A stretch of DNA of 64,000 nucleotides from Fodinibacter sp963811825 (GCA_963811825.1 CAWESS010000030.1:1-64000); one strand, 5' to 3'. Counted from the first letter of the stretch, positions 20,886-29,815 are shown. The notes: generated by a model from the letters alone, not told the origin. Made by a program: numbers and translations.

Positions 20886-22656
20886 ACCTGCAGTTTCCGC
20901 CCCGCGACCGCGCCCGACAATGGTGCCGTCGTGTGATGTTCGCCGGGACCGGAGCCCCGTCATCGCGGGCCCGGTCGACCCGCCCTTCGGCCCACACCGG
21001 CTCGTCGCTCGCGACCACGCGGCCATCCGCCCGGAACACGAGGAACCGGTCGAGCCCTCGGGCGAACCACCGGTCGTGGGTCACCGCGAGCACGGTGCCC
21101 TCGAACGCCTCCAGCGCGTCCTCGAGCGCCTCGGCCGAGTGCAGGTCGAGGTTGTCCGTCGGCTCGTCGAGCAGCAGCAGCGTCGCCCCCGACAGCTCGA
21201 GGAGCAGGATCTGCAGCCGCGCCTGCTGCCCACCGGACAGCGACTCGAAGGTCTGCTCCGACGCACGCGCCAACCCGTACCGGTCGAGGGCGCGGGCGGC
21301 GACCTCGCGCGGCATCCCAGCGCGGTGGTCGTCACCGCGGTGCAGGATCTCGAGCAGGGTGCGCCCGTGCAGGGACGCGTGGTCGTGGGTCTGGGCGAAC
21401 CAACCCGGCCGCACCCGCGAGCCCAGGACGACACGACCTGCGTGCTCGACCGGGGCCGGCCGGATGTCCCCCACCGGCTCGTGCTCCCGGTCGGGGTCAC
21501 TGCCCCCCGCGGCCAGCAGGCGCAGGAAGTGCGACTTGCCCGAGCCGTTGCTCCCGAGCACCCCGACCCGCTCACCGAACCAGATCTCGGCATCGAAGGG
21601 CTTCATCAGCTGGCCCCCGTCGACCCGCAGCTCGAGACCGGTGGCGATCACCGCCCGCTTGGCCGTGCGCCCACCCGTCAGGCGCATCGAGACCTTCTGC
21701 CGCAGCGGAACGGCCTCCGGCGGCCCGGCCTCCTCGAACTTGCGCAGACGCGTCTCGGCCGCCTGGAGCCGCGAGGCCATCCCGTCGTTGTAGGCCGCCT
21801 TCTGGCGGTACATGACCACGAGGGTCTTGATCTTCGCGTGCTCCTCGTCCCAGCGGCGGCGCAGCTCGTCGAGGCGGTCGTTGCGGTCGGCCCGCGCCGC
21901 GTCGTAGGTCGAGAAGCGCCCGGGATGGACCCACACGGTGTTGCCGCCGTGGCTGGGCTCCAGCGTCGCGATCCTCGTCGCCACCCGGTCGAGCAGCTCG
22001 CGGTCGTGGCTGACGAACAGCACGGTCTTCGGCGACTCGATGAGACGCTCCTCGAGCCAGCGCTTGGCCGGCACGTCGAGGTAGTTGTCCGGCTCGTCGA
22101 GAACCAGGACCTCCTCCGGCCCGCGCAGCAGCGACTCGAGCACGAGCCGCTTCTGCTCCCCGCCGGACAACGTCGACACCCTGCGCCACTGGGCCTGCTC
22201 GAAGGGAGTGCCGAGAGCCGCCACCGTGCAGACGTCCCAGTGCGTCTCCCAGTCGTAGCCGCCGACGTCGCCCCAGTCGGCGAGCGCCTGCGCGTAGTCC
22301 AGCTGGTCGGCCTCGGTGTCGTGCTCCATCATCGCGAGCTCGGTGCGGTCGATCTCAGCAGCCGCCAGCCGCACCGGGTCGGGCGCCACCGACACGAGCA
22401 GGTCGCGCACCGTGGTGTCGTCGCGCACCTTGCCGATGAACTGGCGCATCACCCCGAGGCCGCCGCTGCGGGTCACGGCCCCCTCGGATGCCGTGAGGTC
22501 ACCCGCCAGGATGCGCAACAGGGTCGTCTTGCCGGTGCCGTTCGGGCCGATGAGCGCGACCTTGGCCCCCTCCCCCACCCGGAAGGTGACGTCACGCAGC
22601 AGCTGCCGCCCGTCCGGCAGGGAGAAGCACACGGTGTTCACGTCGAGATGGCCCAC
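20824..22656 (-). CDS. ABC-F family ATPase (duplicated ATP-binding cassettes)
   Basis: 610 residues, two ABC domains with no membrane part. First Walker A GPNGTGKTT (residues 37-45), signature LSGGEQKRL and Walker B VLVLDEPDNYLD. Second Walker A GSNGSGKSH, signature LSGGQQARL and LLLLDEPTDNLD. The basic inter-domain linker (about residues 250-350) is of the kind that reaches into the ribosomal E-site in ABC-F proteins. Roles in the family are translation regulation or target protection against antibiotics. GTG start at 22654-22656. The last residues after EGRVDRARDD look unlike the family and overlap the next gene by 62 bases. One missing C near 20956 would end the protein at ...VDRARR. Confidence 0.87.
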   Translation of the reverse strand: MGHLDVNTVCFSLPDGRQLLRDVTFRVGEGAKVALIGPNGTGKTTLLRILAGDLTASEGAVTRSGGLGVMRQFIGKVRDDTTVRDLLVSVAPDPVRLAAAEIDRTELAMMEHDTEADQLDYAQALADWGDVGGYDWETHWDVCTVAALGTPFEQAQWRRVSTLSGGEQKRLVLESLLRGPEEVLVLDEPDNYLDVPAKRWLEERLIESPKTVLFVSHDRELLDRVATRIATLEPSHGGNTVWVHPGRFSTYDAARADRNDRLDELRRRWDEEHAKIKTLVVMYRQKAAYNDGMASRLQAAETRLRKFEEAGPPEAVPLRQKVSMRLTGGRTAKRAVIATGLELRVDGGQLMKPFDAEIWFGERVGVLGSNGSGKSHFLRLLAAGGSDPDREHEPVGDIRPAPVEHAGRVVLGSRVRPGWFAQTHDHASLHGRTLLEILHRGDDHRAGMPREVAARALDRYGLARASEQTFESLSGGQQARLQILLLELSGATLLLLDEPTDNLDLHSAEALEDALEAFEGTVLAVTHDRWFARGLDRFLVFRADGRVVASDEPVWAEGRVDRARDDGAPVPANITRRHHCRARSRGGNCRYGRPAQQGPHPRRRQCPQPR

Positions 22657-22733
22657 GAGGCACCAGTGTCCCCGACGTCGGGCGGGGATCTCATCCGACT
22701 TTGCTCCGGCCGTCGTCCGGCGCGTGGCAGGTC

Positions 22734-23252
22734 TCAGTGCAGGAGGGTCTTCAGGAGGATGAAGACGACGCCGAACATGCCGGCGACGACGGTGGAGACC
22801 ACCCGCTCGCGGGTGGTGAGCCGCCCATCGCGTCCGACGGCCCAGCCGGCCACGCACAGCAGCAAGGTGCTACACGTCAGCGCTGCGAGCACGGCGGTCG
22901 TCAGCTCGGCACCGAACACGCTCGTCACCGCGAGCACGACGAGCGGGAGGGTCGAGGCGGTCACCATCTCCCACCCGTGGGTCAGCTGGTGGCGAACGGT
23001 CGTCCAGTTCGGTCGGTGCCCCTCGTGGACGCGCTCGGCGACGATGCGGGAGTACCGCTCCGCCCCCCAGTAGATGGTGAGGGTGACGACCACGGCCAAG
23101 ATCACCTGGTAGGCCTTCTCCGCGTGCGAGGCCGACATCACCGCGGAACCGACGATGACGCCGTAGATACCGGATGCCGTGGCCTCCTCGTTGTGTCGGG
23201 TCACGTGGATGGACCTGGGCACCATCGGTGACCAGTCGGCTTCGGGGGACAT
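22734..23252 (-). CDS. Small integral membrane protein of unknown function
   Basis: 172 residues with about four transmembrane segments: GIYGVIVGSAVM, VILAVVVTLTIYWGAE, TLPLVVLAVTSVFGAELTTA with its extension, and VVSTVVAGMFGVVFILLKTL. The N-terminus is soluble and acidic. Conserved-looking polar residues near the second helix (YWGAERYSRIVAERVH) may matter for function. I do not recognise a characterised family. ATG at 23250-23252 overlaps the truA stop, so it is coupled to truA and probably produced with it. Confidence 0.7.
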   Translation of the reverse strand: MSPEADWSPMVPRSIHVTRHNEEATASGIYGVIVGSAVMSASHAEKAYQVILAVVVTLTIYWGAERYSRIVAERVHEGHRPNWTTVRHQLTHGWEMVTASTLPLVVLAVTSVFGAELTTAVLAALTCSTLLLCVAGWAVGRDGRLTTRERVVSTVVAGMFGVVFILLKTLLH

Positions 23253-24115
23253 CAGGGCACTCCTTCTCGACCGTCAAGGGGTAACTCTCTGGTCGATCGT
23301 GCCATCTCGGCCCGGCCCGCGAGATCGGCATCCCGCGGATAGACGACCTCCTCGAGTGAGAGGCCGTGGGGCGGCATCACCCGCACCCGGGGGTCGCGCA
23401 CCCCACCGACCAGCACGGCGGCGGGCACCTCCACCCCGAGGCGGCCCTCCCCGACCGGCACGACGGAGCCCACGAGAGCACGAACCATGCTGTGGCAGAA
23501 CGCATCCGCGACGACCGTGCCTTCGATGGTCCCGTCCGCGGCCCGCGCCCACCGGTGGTCGAGCAGCGTCCGCACGGTGGTGGCACCCTCACGACGCCGG
23601 CAGAAGGCCGCGAAGTCGTGCAGCCCGAGCAGGGTCTGCGCCGCCTCGTCCATGCGCGCGACGTCGAGCGGGCCGCGGACGAGCACGGTGTCGTGCCGGC
23701 GCAGCGGGTCGAGCAGCGCCGGGTCGTCGCACAGCCGGTAGAGGTACCGGCGGCGCAGCGCCGAGAACCGGGCGTCGAACCCCTCCGGCGCCCGCGTGAC
23801 GGCCCGGATGCCGACGTCGGCAGGCAGGATGCCGCGCAGCCGGGTGGCCGCGGCCTCCTCCGGAGGGCGCGCGGAGCGACCGCTCACGGCATCCCAGGCC
23901 TGCTCGTCGATGTCGGCGTGGGCGACCTGACCGCGGGCGTGCACCCCGGCATCCGTGCGGCCTGCGACGACCAGGCGCACCGGCTCGGGGCTGCGCAGGA
24001 TGGTCGTGAGTGCCTCGCTGAGCACGCCCTCGACGGTGCGCCGCCCCGGCTGGGCCGCCCACCCGGAGAACGCCGTCCCGTCGTAGGACAGGTCGATCCG
24101 GATCCGCAGCGTCAC
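23252..24115 (-). CDS. truA: tRNA pseudouridine(38-40) synthase
   Basis: 287 residues. Catalytic Asp55 lies in AGRTDAGVHARGQ; the N-terminal LSYDGTAFSGWA and the C-terminal FCHSMVRALVGS blocks are family hallmarks. Modifies uridines 38-40 in the anticodon arm of many tRNAs. In many actinobacteria truA follows rplQ at the end of the alpha operon; here an MFS gene on the opposite strand separates them. GTG start at 24113-24115. A longer in-frame upstream reading would cross the divergent MFS gene and is rejected. Confidence 0.95.
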   Translation of the reverse strand: MTLRIRIDLSYDGTAFSGWAAQPGRRTVEGVLSEALTTILRSPEPVRLVVAGRTDAGVHARGQVAHADIDEQAWDAVSGRSARPPEEAAATRLRGILPADVGIRAVTRAPEGFDARFSALRRRYLYRLCDDPALLDPLRRHDTVLVRGPLDVARMDEAAQTLLGLHDFAAFCRRREGATTVRTLLDHRWARAADGTIEGTVVADAFCHSMVRALVGSVVPVGEGRLGVEVPAAVLVGGVRDPRVRVMPPHGLSLEEVVYPRDADLAGRAEMARSTRELPLDGREGVP

Positions 24116-24176
24116 CGCGCCAGCGTAGTCCGCGTGGCATCCGGACGGTGGCGCGCCGCAGGGCCACGATGGGCCC

Positions 24177-25394
24177 GTGAGCGCCCCGACGACCGACCTG
24201 CAGCAGGTCCGCACCCACCGCATCGCCATCGCCGGGGCCTTCCTCGTGCAGGGCCTGCTCTTCATCTCGCTGACGCTTCGGCTGCCGCAGCTCAAGGAGC
24301 TGTTCGAGCTCTCCGAACTCACCCTGGCCGGGCTGATGCTGCTGCTCGTCCTCCTCGCGGGGGCGGGCTCGGTGGCCGCCGAGCTGCTCGCGCGCCGTAG
24401 GGACAGCGCCCTGTCGCTGCGGTTCGCCCTCGTCCTCGTGGCCGTGGGGGTGCTCGTCATCGGCCAGGCGTCCCGGGGCGAGGGCTCGCTGCCGCTGCTG
24501 GTCGTGGGCATGGCCGTCTACGGTCTCGGGCTGGGAGGCAACGACGCAGCGGCCAACATGCAGGCCGTCGCCGTCGAGCACCGCCTCGGCCGCCCCGTCC
24601 TGCCGTCCTTCCACGCGGCGTGGACCGCAGGTGGTCTCGTGGCCACGCTGGGCGCGATCGCCCTGCCCGACGCGAGCATCGCGACCGGATCGCTCGTCCT
24701 CGCCGTGTTCCCCATCGCCCTGCTGAGGGCTCCGTTCGTCCGGCGCGACCACGGAGCGCCCTCGACCGCGCCCGACCCGGGCGCCGTCGGGGTGCGGTGG
24801 CGAACCGTGTGGCTCGTGGGCCTGGGCCTCGTGGTCTTCTACGCCGTCGACACCGCGGTCACGGCGTGGGGCCCGATCTACCTCAGCAGCGACGACGTGT
24901 TCACCGACCCGCCCACCTCGCCGGCGATGTACGCGCTCGCGACGCTGCCCTACCTCGTGGCGGTCCTGTTGGCGCGGGCCGTCGGGGATGCCGCCACGGC
25001 TCGCTTCGGTGCGCCCACCGTCGTCCGGGTCGGGGCCGTCACGGCCTTCGTCGGGCTCGCCGTCGTCGTCTTCGCGCCGGCGTCGTCGTGGCCGGTGGCG
25101 ATCGTCGGGTTCTTCGTCGTCGGGCTCGGGGTCGCCGCGATCGCGCCGCTGGCCTTCTCGGCGGCGGCGCGGGTCGCCGGCGAGGGCGCTGACCCCGCGC
25201 TGCACCGGGCCCGCGTCGACGCCGTCGTCGCGCGGTTCAACCAGTTCAACTACGCCGGAGCCCTCATCGGGTCGGTGCTGACGGGAGCGCTCGGGTCGAG
25301 CTCGCTGCGGGTGGGCTTCGCGGTGCCCATGGTGCTCGTCCTGGCCCTCGTGCCGCTCGCCCGGCACTTCGCGACCGCCGGCCCGGCTGACTGA
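24177..25394 (+). CDS. MFS transporter (YbjJ/FucP-like group)
   Basis: 405 residues with about 12 hydrophobic segments. The N-terminus reads FLVQGLLFISLTLRLPQLKE and the fourth-fifth helix region contains GLGLGGNDAAANMQAVAVE, a pattern of YbjJ-type MFS proteins. Substrate unknown. GTG start at 24177-24179, 61 bp from the divergent truA. It stands alone between truA and rplQ and converges with the ribosomal operon, separated from rplQ by a strong hairpin. Confidence 0.83.
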   Translation: MSAPTTDLQQVRTHRIAIAGAFLVQGLLFISLTLRLPQLKELFELSELTLAGLMLLLVLLAGAGSVAAELLARRRDSALSLRFALVLVAVGVLVIGQASRGEGSLPLLVVGMAVYGLGLGGNDAAANMQAVAVEHRLGRPVLPSFHAAWTAGGLVATLGAIALPDASIATGSLVLAVFPIALLRAPFVRRDHGAPSTAPDPGAVGVRWRTVWLVGLGLVVFYAVDTAVTAWGPIYLSSDDVFTDPPTSPAMYALATLPYLVAVLLARAVGDAATARFGAPTVVRVGAVTAFVGLAVVVFAPASSWPVAIVGFFVVGLGVAAIAPLAFSAAARVAGEGADPALHRARVDAVVARFNQFNYAGALIGSVLTGALGSSSLRVGFAVPMVLVLALVPLARHFATAGPAD

Positions 25395-25417
25395 CTGACT
25401 GACGTTCCGGATGCCGG

Positions 25418-25450
25418 AACGGCCCCCTCCCGCAGTGGGAGAGGGCCGTT
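25418..25450. terminator. Bidirectional terminator between MFS and rplQ
   Basis: AACGGCCCCCTCCC and GGGAGAGGGCCGTT form a stem with one mismatch around a GCAGT loop, between convergent genes. GGATGCCGG (25410) and ACGGCATCC (25452) lie just outside the stem and could extend it. Confidence 0.8.
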
Positions 25451-25477
25451 CACGGCATCCGACGTCTTCAGGGAGAC

Positions 25478-26239
25478 TCAGGCCTCGTCGTCGACGTCCT
25501 GCTTGGCGGCGCCACCGGCCGGCTCGAAGCCCGCGGCCTCAGCGGCCTCGGCGTCCTTGAACCAGAACTCGGCGTGCGTCTGCGAGTACCACTGCGAACC
25601 CTCGACGTGGTACTTGCCCGAGTCGGCGTTGCCCTTGACGGTGTAACCGTCGGGGCCGGAGCCGTCCTCGTCCGCGGCCACGGCGCCCTCGGGGAGGGCC
25701 ACCGCCGCTGCGGCCTCGGATGCCGGGGTGTCGGTCGCGTTGTCGTCGAGGGTCAGCTCGGCGGCGTCGTCAGCCTCGGCGGCCGCGGGGGCGGTCTTCT
25801 TGGCGGAGTCCTTCTTGGCCGAGTCCTTGGCGGCACGCTTGGTCGCAGCCTCGGCCTCCTTGACGGTGGCCTTCTTGGCGACGGGCTCGCGGACGAGCTC
25901 GATGACCGCCATGGGGGCGTTGTCACCCTTGCGGGCGCCGATCTTCGTGATGCGGGTGTAGCCGCCGTTGCGCTCGGCCATGTCGGGCCCGATCTCGACG
26001 AAGAGACGGTGCACGACACCCTTGTCACGGATGACGGTCATCACCCGGCGACGGGCGTGGAGGTCACCGCGCTTGGCGAAGGTGATGAGGCGCTCGGCGA
26101 GCGGGCGAAGGCGCTTGGCCTTGGCCTCGGTCGTCGTGATGGAGTCGTGCTCGAAGAGCGAGGTCGCGAGGTTCGCGAGGATGAGCCGCTCGTGAGCGGG
26201 ACCGCCTCCGAGACGGGGACCCTTGGTGGGGGTGGGCAT
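25478..26239 (-). CDS. rplQ: 50S ribosomal protein L17 with C-terminal sunset-like domain
   Basis: 253 residues, about twice the bacterial minimum. Residues 1 to about 118 are canonical L17 (MPTPTKGPRLGGGPAHERLI; RNGGYTRI). An Ala/Lys-rich then acidic linker follows. Residues 197-240 contain GYTVKGNADSGKYHVEGSQW and THAEFWFKDAEAAEAAGF, resembling the short sunset domain found at the end of some nucleases and other actinobacterial proteins. Its job on the ribosome is unknown. Last gene of the alpha operon; 36 bp after rpoA. Confidence 0.96.
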   Translation of the reverse strand: MPTPTKGPRLGGGPAHERLILANLATSLFEHDSITTTEAKAKRLRPLAERLITFAKRGDLHARRRVMTVIRDKGVVHRLFVEIGPDMAERNGGYTRITKIGARKGDNAPMAVIELVREPVAKKATVKEAEAATKRAAKDSAKKDSAKKTAPAAAEADDAAELTLDDNATDTPASEAAAAVALPEGAVAADEDGSGPDGYTVKGNADSGKYHVEGSQWYSQTHAEFWFKDAEAAEAAGFEPAGGAAKQDVDDEA

Positions 26240-26275
26240 TGCTGTTCTCCTTGGTTAATCTGCCTGGAGGCGTGG

Positions 26276-27310
26276 TCAGAGCTGCTCGTCTTCGGCGTAC
26301 GCCGCGTCGTCCTCGCCCTCACCGAAGGTGAAGTCGTCGTAGCGGTCGGCGATGAGGCTGGGGTCGAAGCCGGGAGGGCTGTCCTTGAGCGCCAGGCCCA
26401 TGCCGGCGAGCTTGGCCTTGACCTCGTCGATCGACTTCGCACCGAAGTTGCGGATGTCGAGCAGGTCGGCCTCGCTGCGCCCCACGAGCTCGCCCACGGT
26501 GTGGATGCCCTCGCGCTTGAGGCAGTTGTAGGACCGCACCGTGAGGTCGAGGTCCTCGATCGGCAGGGCGAGGTCCGCGGCGAGCGCGGCGTCGGTCGGC
26601 GACGGGCCCATGTCGATGCCCTCGGCCTCGACGTTGAGCTCACGGGCCAGGCCGAACAGCTCGACGAGGGTCTTGCCGGCGGAGGCGAGCGCGTCGCGCG
26701 GCGCCATCGAGTTCTTGGTCTCGACGTCGACCACGAGGCGGTCGAAGTCGGTGCGCTGCTCGACACGGGTGGCCTCGACCTTGTAGGTCACGGTCAGCAC
26801 CGGGCTGTAGATGGAGTCGATCGGGATGCGACCGATCTCCTGGTCGCCCGACTTGTTCTGCTGCGCCGAGACGTAGCCGCGACCGCGCTCGACGGTCAGC
26901 TCCATCTCGACGGTGCCCTTGTCGTTCAGGGTCGCGATGTGCAGGTCGCTGTTGTGGATCTCCACACCGGCCGGCGGGGCGATGTCGGCAGCGGTGACCG
27001 CGCCGGCACCCTGCTTGCGCAGGTACATCACGACGGGCTCGTCGTGCTCGCTGGAGACGACCAGGCCCTTGACGTTGAGGATGATCTCGGTGACGTCCTC
27101 CTTGACCCCGGGGATCGTGGAGAACTCGTGGAGCACGCCGTCGACGCGGATGCTCGTGACGGCCGCACCGGGGATGCTCGAGAGCAGGGTGCGACGAAGC
27201 GAGTTCCCGAGCGTGTAGCCGAAGCCGGGCTCGAGGGGCTCGATGGCGAAACGGCTCCGGTTCTCGGAGACGACGTCCTCGGAGAGGACTGGACGCTGTG
27301 CGATGAGCAC
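26276..27310 (-). CDS. rpoA: RNA polymerase alpha subunit
   Basis: 344 residues from GTG at 27308-27310 (MLIAQRPVLSEDV), the usual actinobacterial start; an upstream in-frame extension is Ser/Pro junk. The N-terminal assembly domain includes the LGNSLRRTLLSSIPG region. The C-terminal domain (from about residue 250) has LPIEDLDLTVRSYNCLKREG, which binds UP elements and activators, followed by an acidic tail. Positioned rpsD-rpoA-rplQ as expected. Confidence 0.97.
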   Translation of the reverse strand: MLIAQRPVLSEDVVSENRSRFAIEPLEPGFGYTLGNSLRRTLLSSIPGAAVTSIRVDGVLHEFSTIPGVKEDVTEIILNVKGLVVSSEHDEPVVMYLRKQGAGAVTAADIAPPAGVEIHNSDLHIATLNDKGTVEMELTVERGRGYVSAQQNKSGDQEIGRIPIDSIYSPVLTVTYKVEATRVEQRTDFDRLVVDVETKNSMAPRDALASAGKTLVELFGLARELNVEAEGIDMGPSPTDAALAADLALPIEDLDLTVRSYNCLKREGIHTVGELVGRSEADLLDIRNFGAKSIDEVKAKLAGMGLALKDSPPGFDPSLIADRYDDFTFGEGEDDAAYAEDEQL

Positions 27311-27491
27311 GGTGATTCTTCCTTCCCACGGGCGACCGCTATATGACGCCTCGTGATGCCGGGCGCGGACCCGGCTGCGCAGCACACCTCTGTCCGTGGT
27401 GCCGCGCACCGTGCGGCCGGGGCCGCCCGCTCGAAGTGAGCGGACGGCATCCGGCGCGCGGGGGTGGTAAGGGGGCGGAGCCCCCGGAGGA

Positions 27492-28100
27492 CTAGTTCTT
27501 GGAGTAGAACTCGACGATGAGCTGCTCGGTGAGGACCGTGTCGATCTGGGCCCGCGTCGGCAGCTGGTGGATGAGGATCTGCAGCGAGCCCGGGACGACC
27601 TGGAGCCAGGCCGGGACGGGGCGGTCGCCGTAGGTCTCACGCGCCACCTGGAGGGGGAGCGTCTCGACCGACTGCTTGCGCACGGTGATGATGTCGTACT
27701 GCTCGACGCGGTACGAGGGCACGTCGACGCGCACGCCGTTGACCTCGAAGTGGCCGTGCGTCACGAGCTGGCGCGACTGACGACGCGTGCGGGCGAGCCC
27801 GGCGCGGTAGACGACGTTGTCGAGACGGGACTCGAGGATCGTCAGGATGTTCTCACCGGTCTTGCCGGGGCGGTTGGCCGCCTCCTTGTAGTACCGGCGG
27901 AACTGCTTCTCCATGACGCCGTAGGTGAAGCGAGCCTTCTGCTTCTCCTGCAGCTGGGTGAGGTACTCCTTCTCCTGGATCCGGCGACGGCCGTGCTGGC
28001 CGGGCGGGAAGGGACGGAGGTCGAAGTTCTTGTCGCCGCCGACGAGGTCGGTCTTGAGCCGGCGCGACTTCTTGGTGATGGGTCCGGTGTAACGGGCCAT
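27492..28100 (-). CDS. rpsD: 30S ribosomal protein S4
   Basis: 202 residues. Starts MARYTGPITKKSRRLKTDLV; the S4 RNA-binding fold includes RTRRQSRQLVTHGHFEVNG. No N-terminal zinc-cysteine set is seen, i.e. the Zn-independent form. 35 bp after rpsK. The 181-bp gap to rpoA contains a CCGCTC/GAGCGG hairpin (27427-27443) and one ACGGCATCC word (27444). Confidence 0.97.
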   Translation of the reverse strand: MARYTGPITKKSRRLKTDLVGGDKNFDLRPFPPGQHGRRRIQEKEYLTQLQEKQKARFTYGVMEKQFRRYYKEAANRPGKTGENILTILESRLDNVVYRAGLARTRRQSRQLVTHGHFEVNGVRVDVPSYRVEQYDIITVRKQSVETLPLQVARETYGDRPVPAWLQVVPGSLQILIHQLPTRAQIDTVLTEQLIVEFYSKN

Positions 28101-28135
28101 TGCTCTCTCTTACCTTTCGCGAAGTCTCTTGGCGC

Positions 28136-28540
28136 TCAGACGCGGCGGCGCTTGGGCGGGCGAACACCGTTGTGCGGGCTCGGGGTGACGTCCTGGATCG
28201 AACCGACCTCGAGGCCGGCTGCGGTCAGGGAACGGATGGCGGTCTCGCGACCGGAGCCCGGGCCCTTGACGAAGACGTCGACCTTGCGCATGCCGTGCTC
28301 CATGGCGCGACGCGCAGCAGCCTCGGCCGCGGTCTGCGCGGCATACGGCGTGGACTTGCGGGAACCCTTGAAGCCCACCTGGCCGGCAGAGGCCCAGGCG
28401 ATGACGGCCCCGGTGGGGTCGGTGATCGAGATGATCGTGTTGTTGAACGTGCTCTTGATGTGGGCCTGGCCCACTGCGACGTTCTTCTTCTCCTTGCGGC
28501 GCACCTTCTTGGCGCCCGCCGTACGGCCCTTGGGAGGCAT
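28136..28540 (-). CDS. rpsK: 30S ribosomal protein S11
   Basis: 134 residues. Basic N-terminal stretch (AKKVRRKEKKNVAVGQAHIK), then STFNNTIISITDPTGAVIAW and the RPPKRRRV C-terminus typical of S11, which lies in the platform near the mRNA exit. 80 bp after rpsM. Confidence 0.97.
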   Translation of the reverse strand: MPPKGRTAGAKKVRRKEKKNVAVGQAHIKSTFNNTIISITDPTGAVIAWASAGQVGFKGSRKSTPYAAQTAAEAAARRAMEHGMRKVDVFVKGPGSGRETAIRSLTAAGLEVGSIQDVTPSPHNGVRPPKRRRV

Positions 28541-28620
28541 GTGCTCTCTTTCCTACGAGTTCTTCGGAAGCGGTGAGGTCGGCTGTCGGTAGCACGACGG
28601 AAGGCGAAGCCCTCCGTGCG

Positions 28621-28998
28621 TCACTTACCGGCCTTCTTCTTGCCGGCCACGGTGCGCTTGGGGCCCTTGCGGGTGCGCGCGTTGGTCTTGGTGCGCTGAC
28701 CGCGCACCGGGAGGCCGCGACGGTGGCGAATGCCCTCGTACGAGCCGATCTCCACCTTGCGGCGGATGTCCGACTGCACCTCGCGGCGCAGGTCGCCCTC
28801 GACCTTGAGGTTGTCGTCGATCCAGTCGCGCAGCTTGACGAGCTCTTCGTCGCCGAGGTCCTTGACGCGGGTGTCGGGGTTGACCCCGGTCGCCGCGAGG
28901 GCCTTCTGTGCGCTGGTCCGACCGACTCCGAAGATGTAGGTCAGTGCGACCTCGACGCGCTTCTCGCGCGGGAGGTCCACTCCAACTAGACGTGCCAT
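28621..28998 (-). CDS. rpsM: 30S ribosomal protein S13
   Basis: 125 residues from ATG at 28996-28998 (MARLVGVDLPREKRVEVALT). The GVGRTSAQKAL helix-hairpin and the basic tail GQRTKTNARTRKGPKRTVAG are present. An upstream in-frame extension exists but is non-conserved. The 235-bp space upstream to rpmJ is unusually long for this operon and carries a hairpin. Confidence 0.97.
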   Translation of the reverse strand: MARLVGVDLPREKRVEVALTYIFGVGRTSAQKALAATGVNPDTRVKDLGDEELVKLRDWIDDNLKVEGDLRREVQSDIRRKVEIGSYEGIRHRRGLPVRGQRTKTNARTRKGPKRTVAGKKKAGK

Positions 28999-29070
28999 CT
29001 GTGGATGGTTTCCTTTTCTGGGTGTCCGGAGGTCTGGCGCAGCCACCGGTCCGGCCCATCCTGGTCCGGT

Positions 29071-29090
29071 CCTCGGCCTCCGGGCCGAGG
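29071..29090 (-). terminator. Hairpin between rpmJ and rpsM
   Basis: CCTCGGCC, loop TCCG, GGCCGAGG: an 8-bp perfect stem within the 235-bp rpmJ-rpsM gap. It could be an attenuator dividing infA-rpmJ from the alpha operon, or a processing site. No T-run. Confidence 0.45.
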
Positions 29091-29233
29091 GTGACATCCC
29101 GTGCCCACCTGCGAGTTCCAGGTGACCCAGCGGGGGTCGGGTGCTGCGTGCTTCTTCGTGGTGCGTGTGCTCGAAGTCCGGGGACTCGTGCGGCCTCTCG
29201 CGAGGCGGTGGTGCGGTGCAGGCCTGACTCGCG

Positions 29234-29347
29234 TCAGCCCTGGCGCTGCTTGTGGCGCAGGTTCTCGCAGATCACCATGACCCGACCGTTACGGCGGATC
29301 ACCTTGCACTTGTCACAGATCTTCTTGACGCTCGGCTGAACCTTCAT
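29234..29347 (-). CDS. rpmJ: 50S ribosomal protein L36
   Basis: 37 residues (MKVQPSVKKICDKCKVIRR at the start). Zinc ligands Cys11, Cys14, Cys27 and His32 are all present, so this is the zinc-dependent (C+) form. ATG at 29345-29347; stop at 29234-29236. Between infA and rpsM as usual. Confidence 0.95.
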   Translation of the reverse strand: MKVQPSVKKICDKCKVIRRNGRVMVICENLRHKQRQG

Positions 29348-29378
29348 GTCGCCTTTGCTGTCTTGTCGAGGTGTGGAT

Positions 29379-29600
29379 TTAGCGGTAGCGGAAGACGATG
29401 CGGCCACGGGTCAGGTCGTAGGGGCTGAGCTCCACCACTACTCGGTCCTCGGGGAGGATCCGGATGTAGTGCTGGCGCATCTTCCCTGAGATGTGCGCGA
29501 GAACCTTGTGACCGTTCGTGAGCTCGACCCGAAACATTGCGTTCGGGAGAGCCTCGACGATCGTGCCCTCGATCTCGATGACGCCGTCCTTCTTGGCCAT
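29379..29600 (-). CDS. infA: Translation initiation factor IF-1
   Basis: 73 residues, single OB fold: MAKKDGVIEIEGTIVEALPN to TRGRIVFRYR. Blocks the A-site during initiation. First gene of the infA-rpmJ-alpha transcription unit. Its 113-base leader is preceded by a promoter at 29720-29749. In most actinobacteria map lies directly upstream; here map is 7 kb away. Confidence 0.97.
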   Translation of the reverse strand: MAKKDGVIEIEGTIVEALPNAMFRVELTNGHKVLAHISGKMRQHYIRILPEDRVVVELSPYDLTRGRIVFRYR

Positions 29601-29719
29601 ACCCTCTCAATCCGCTGTTGGGCGACTCTTTCGTGGTGTCGATCCGCCCATGGAAATCGGCCCCGTACTGCTCTCGCAGGGTTGCACCCATGCTCGAACG
29701 CACACGTGACCGACGCTCA

Positions 29720-29749
29720 AGACTACGGGACAAGCGGCCACACCACGAA
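29720..29749 (-). promoter_or_regulatory. Promoter of infA and the alpha operon
   Basis: TTCGTG (29744-29749), an 18-bp spacer and TAGTCT (29720-29725) on the minus strand. CGATTTCG (29746-29753) covers the -35 and differs by one base from the CGATTTGG word of the rplM, rpsJ and rpsL promoters. A promoter is needed here because the map side is interrupted by a gene on the other strand. Confidence 0.6.
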
Positions 29750-29815
29750 ATCGCCCGGATGCCGTCAGCCCTCTCCGCCACGGCCGCCGGGCGCAGCGTC
29801 GCGCAGGGTGGCCGG

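Noticed and set aside
27308..27640. A longer N-terminus for rpoA
   Set aside because: Upstream codons are Ser/Pro/Arg-rich and unconserved; the GTG at 27308-27310 gives the expected MLIAQRP start.
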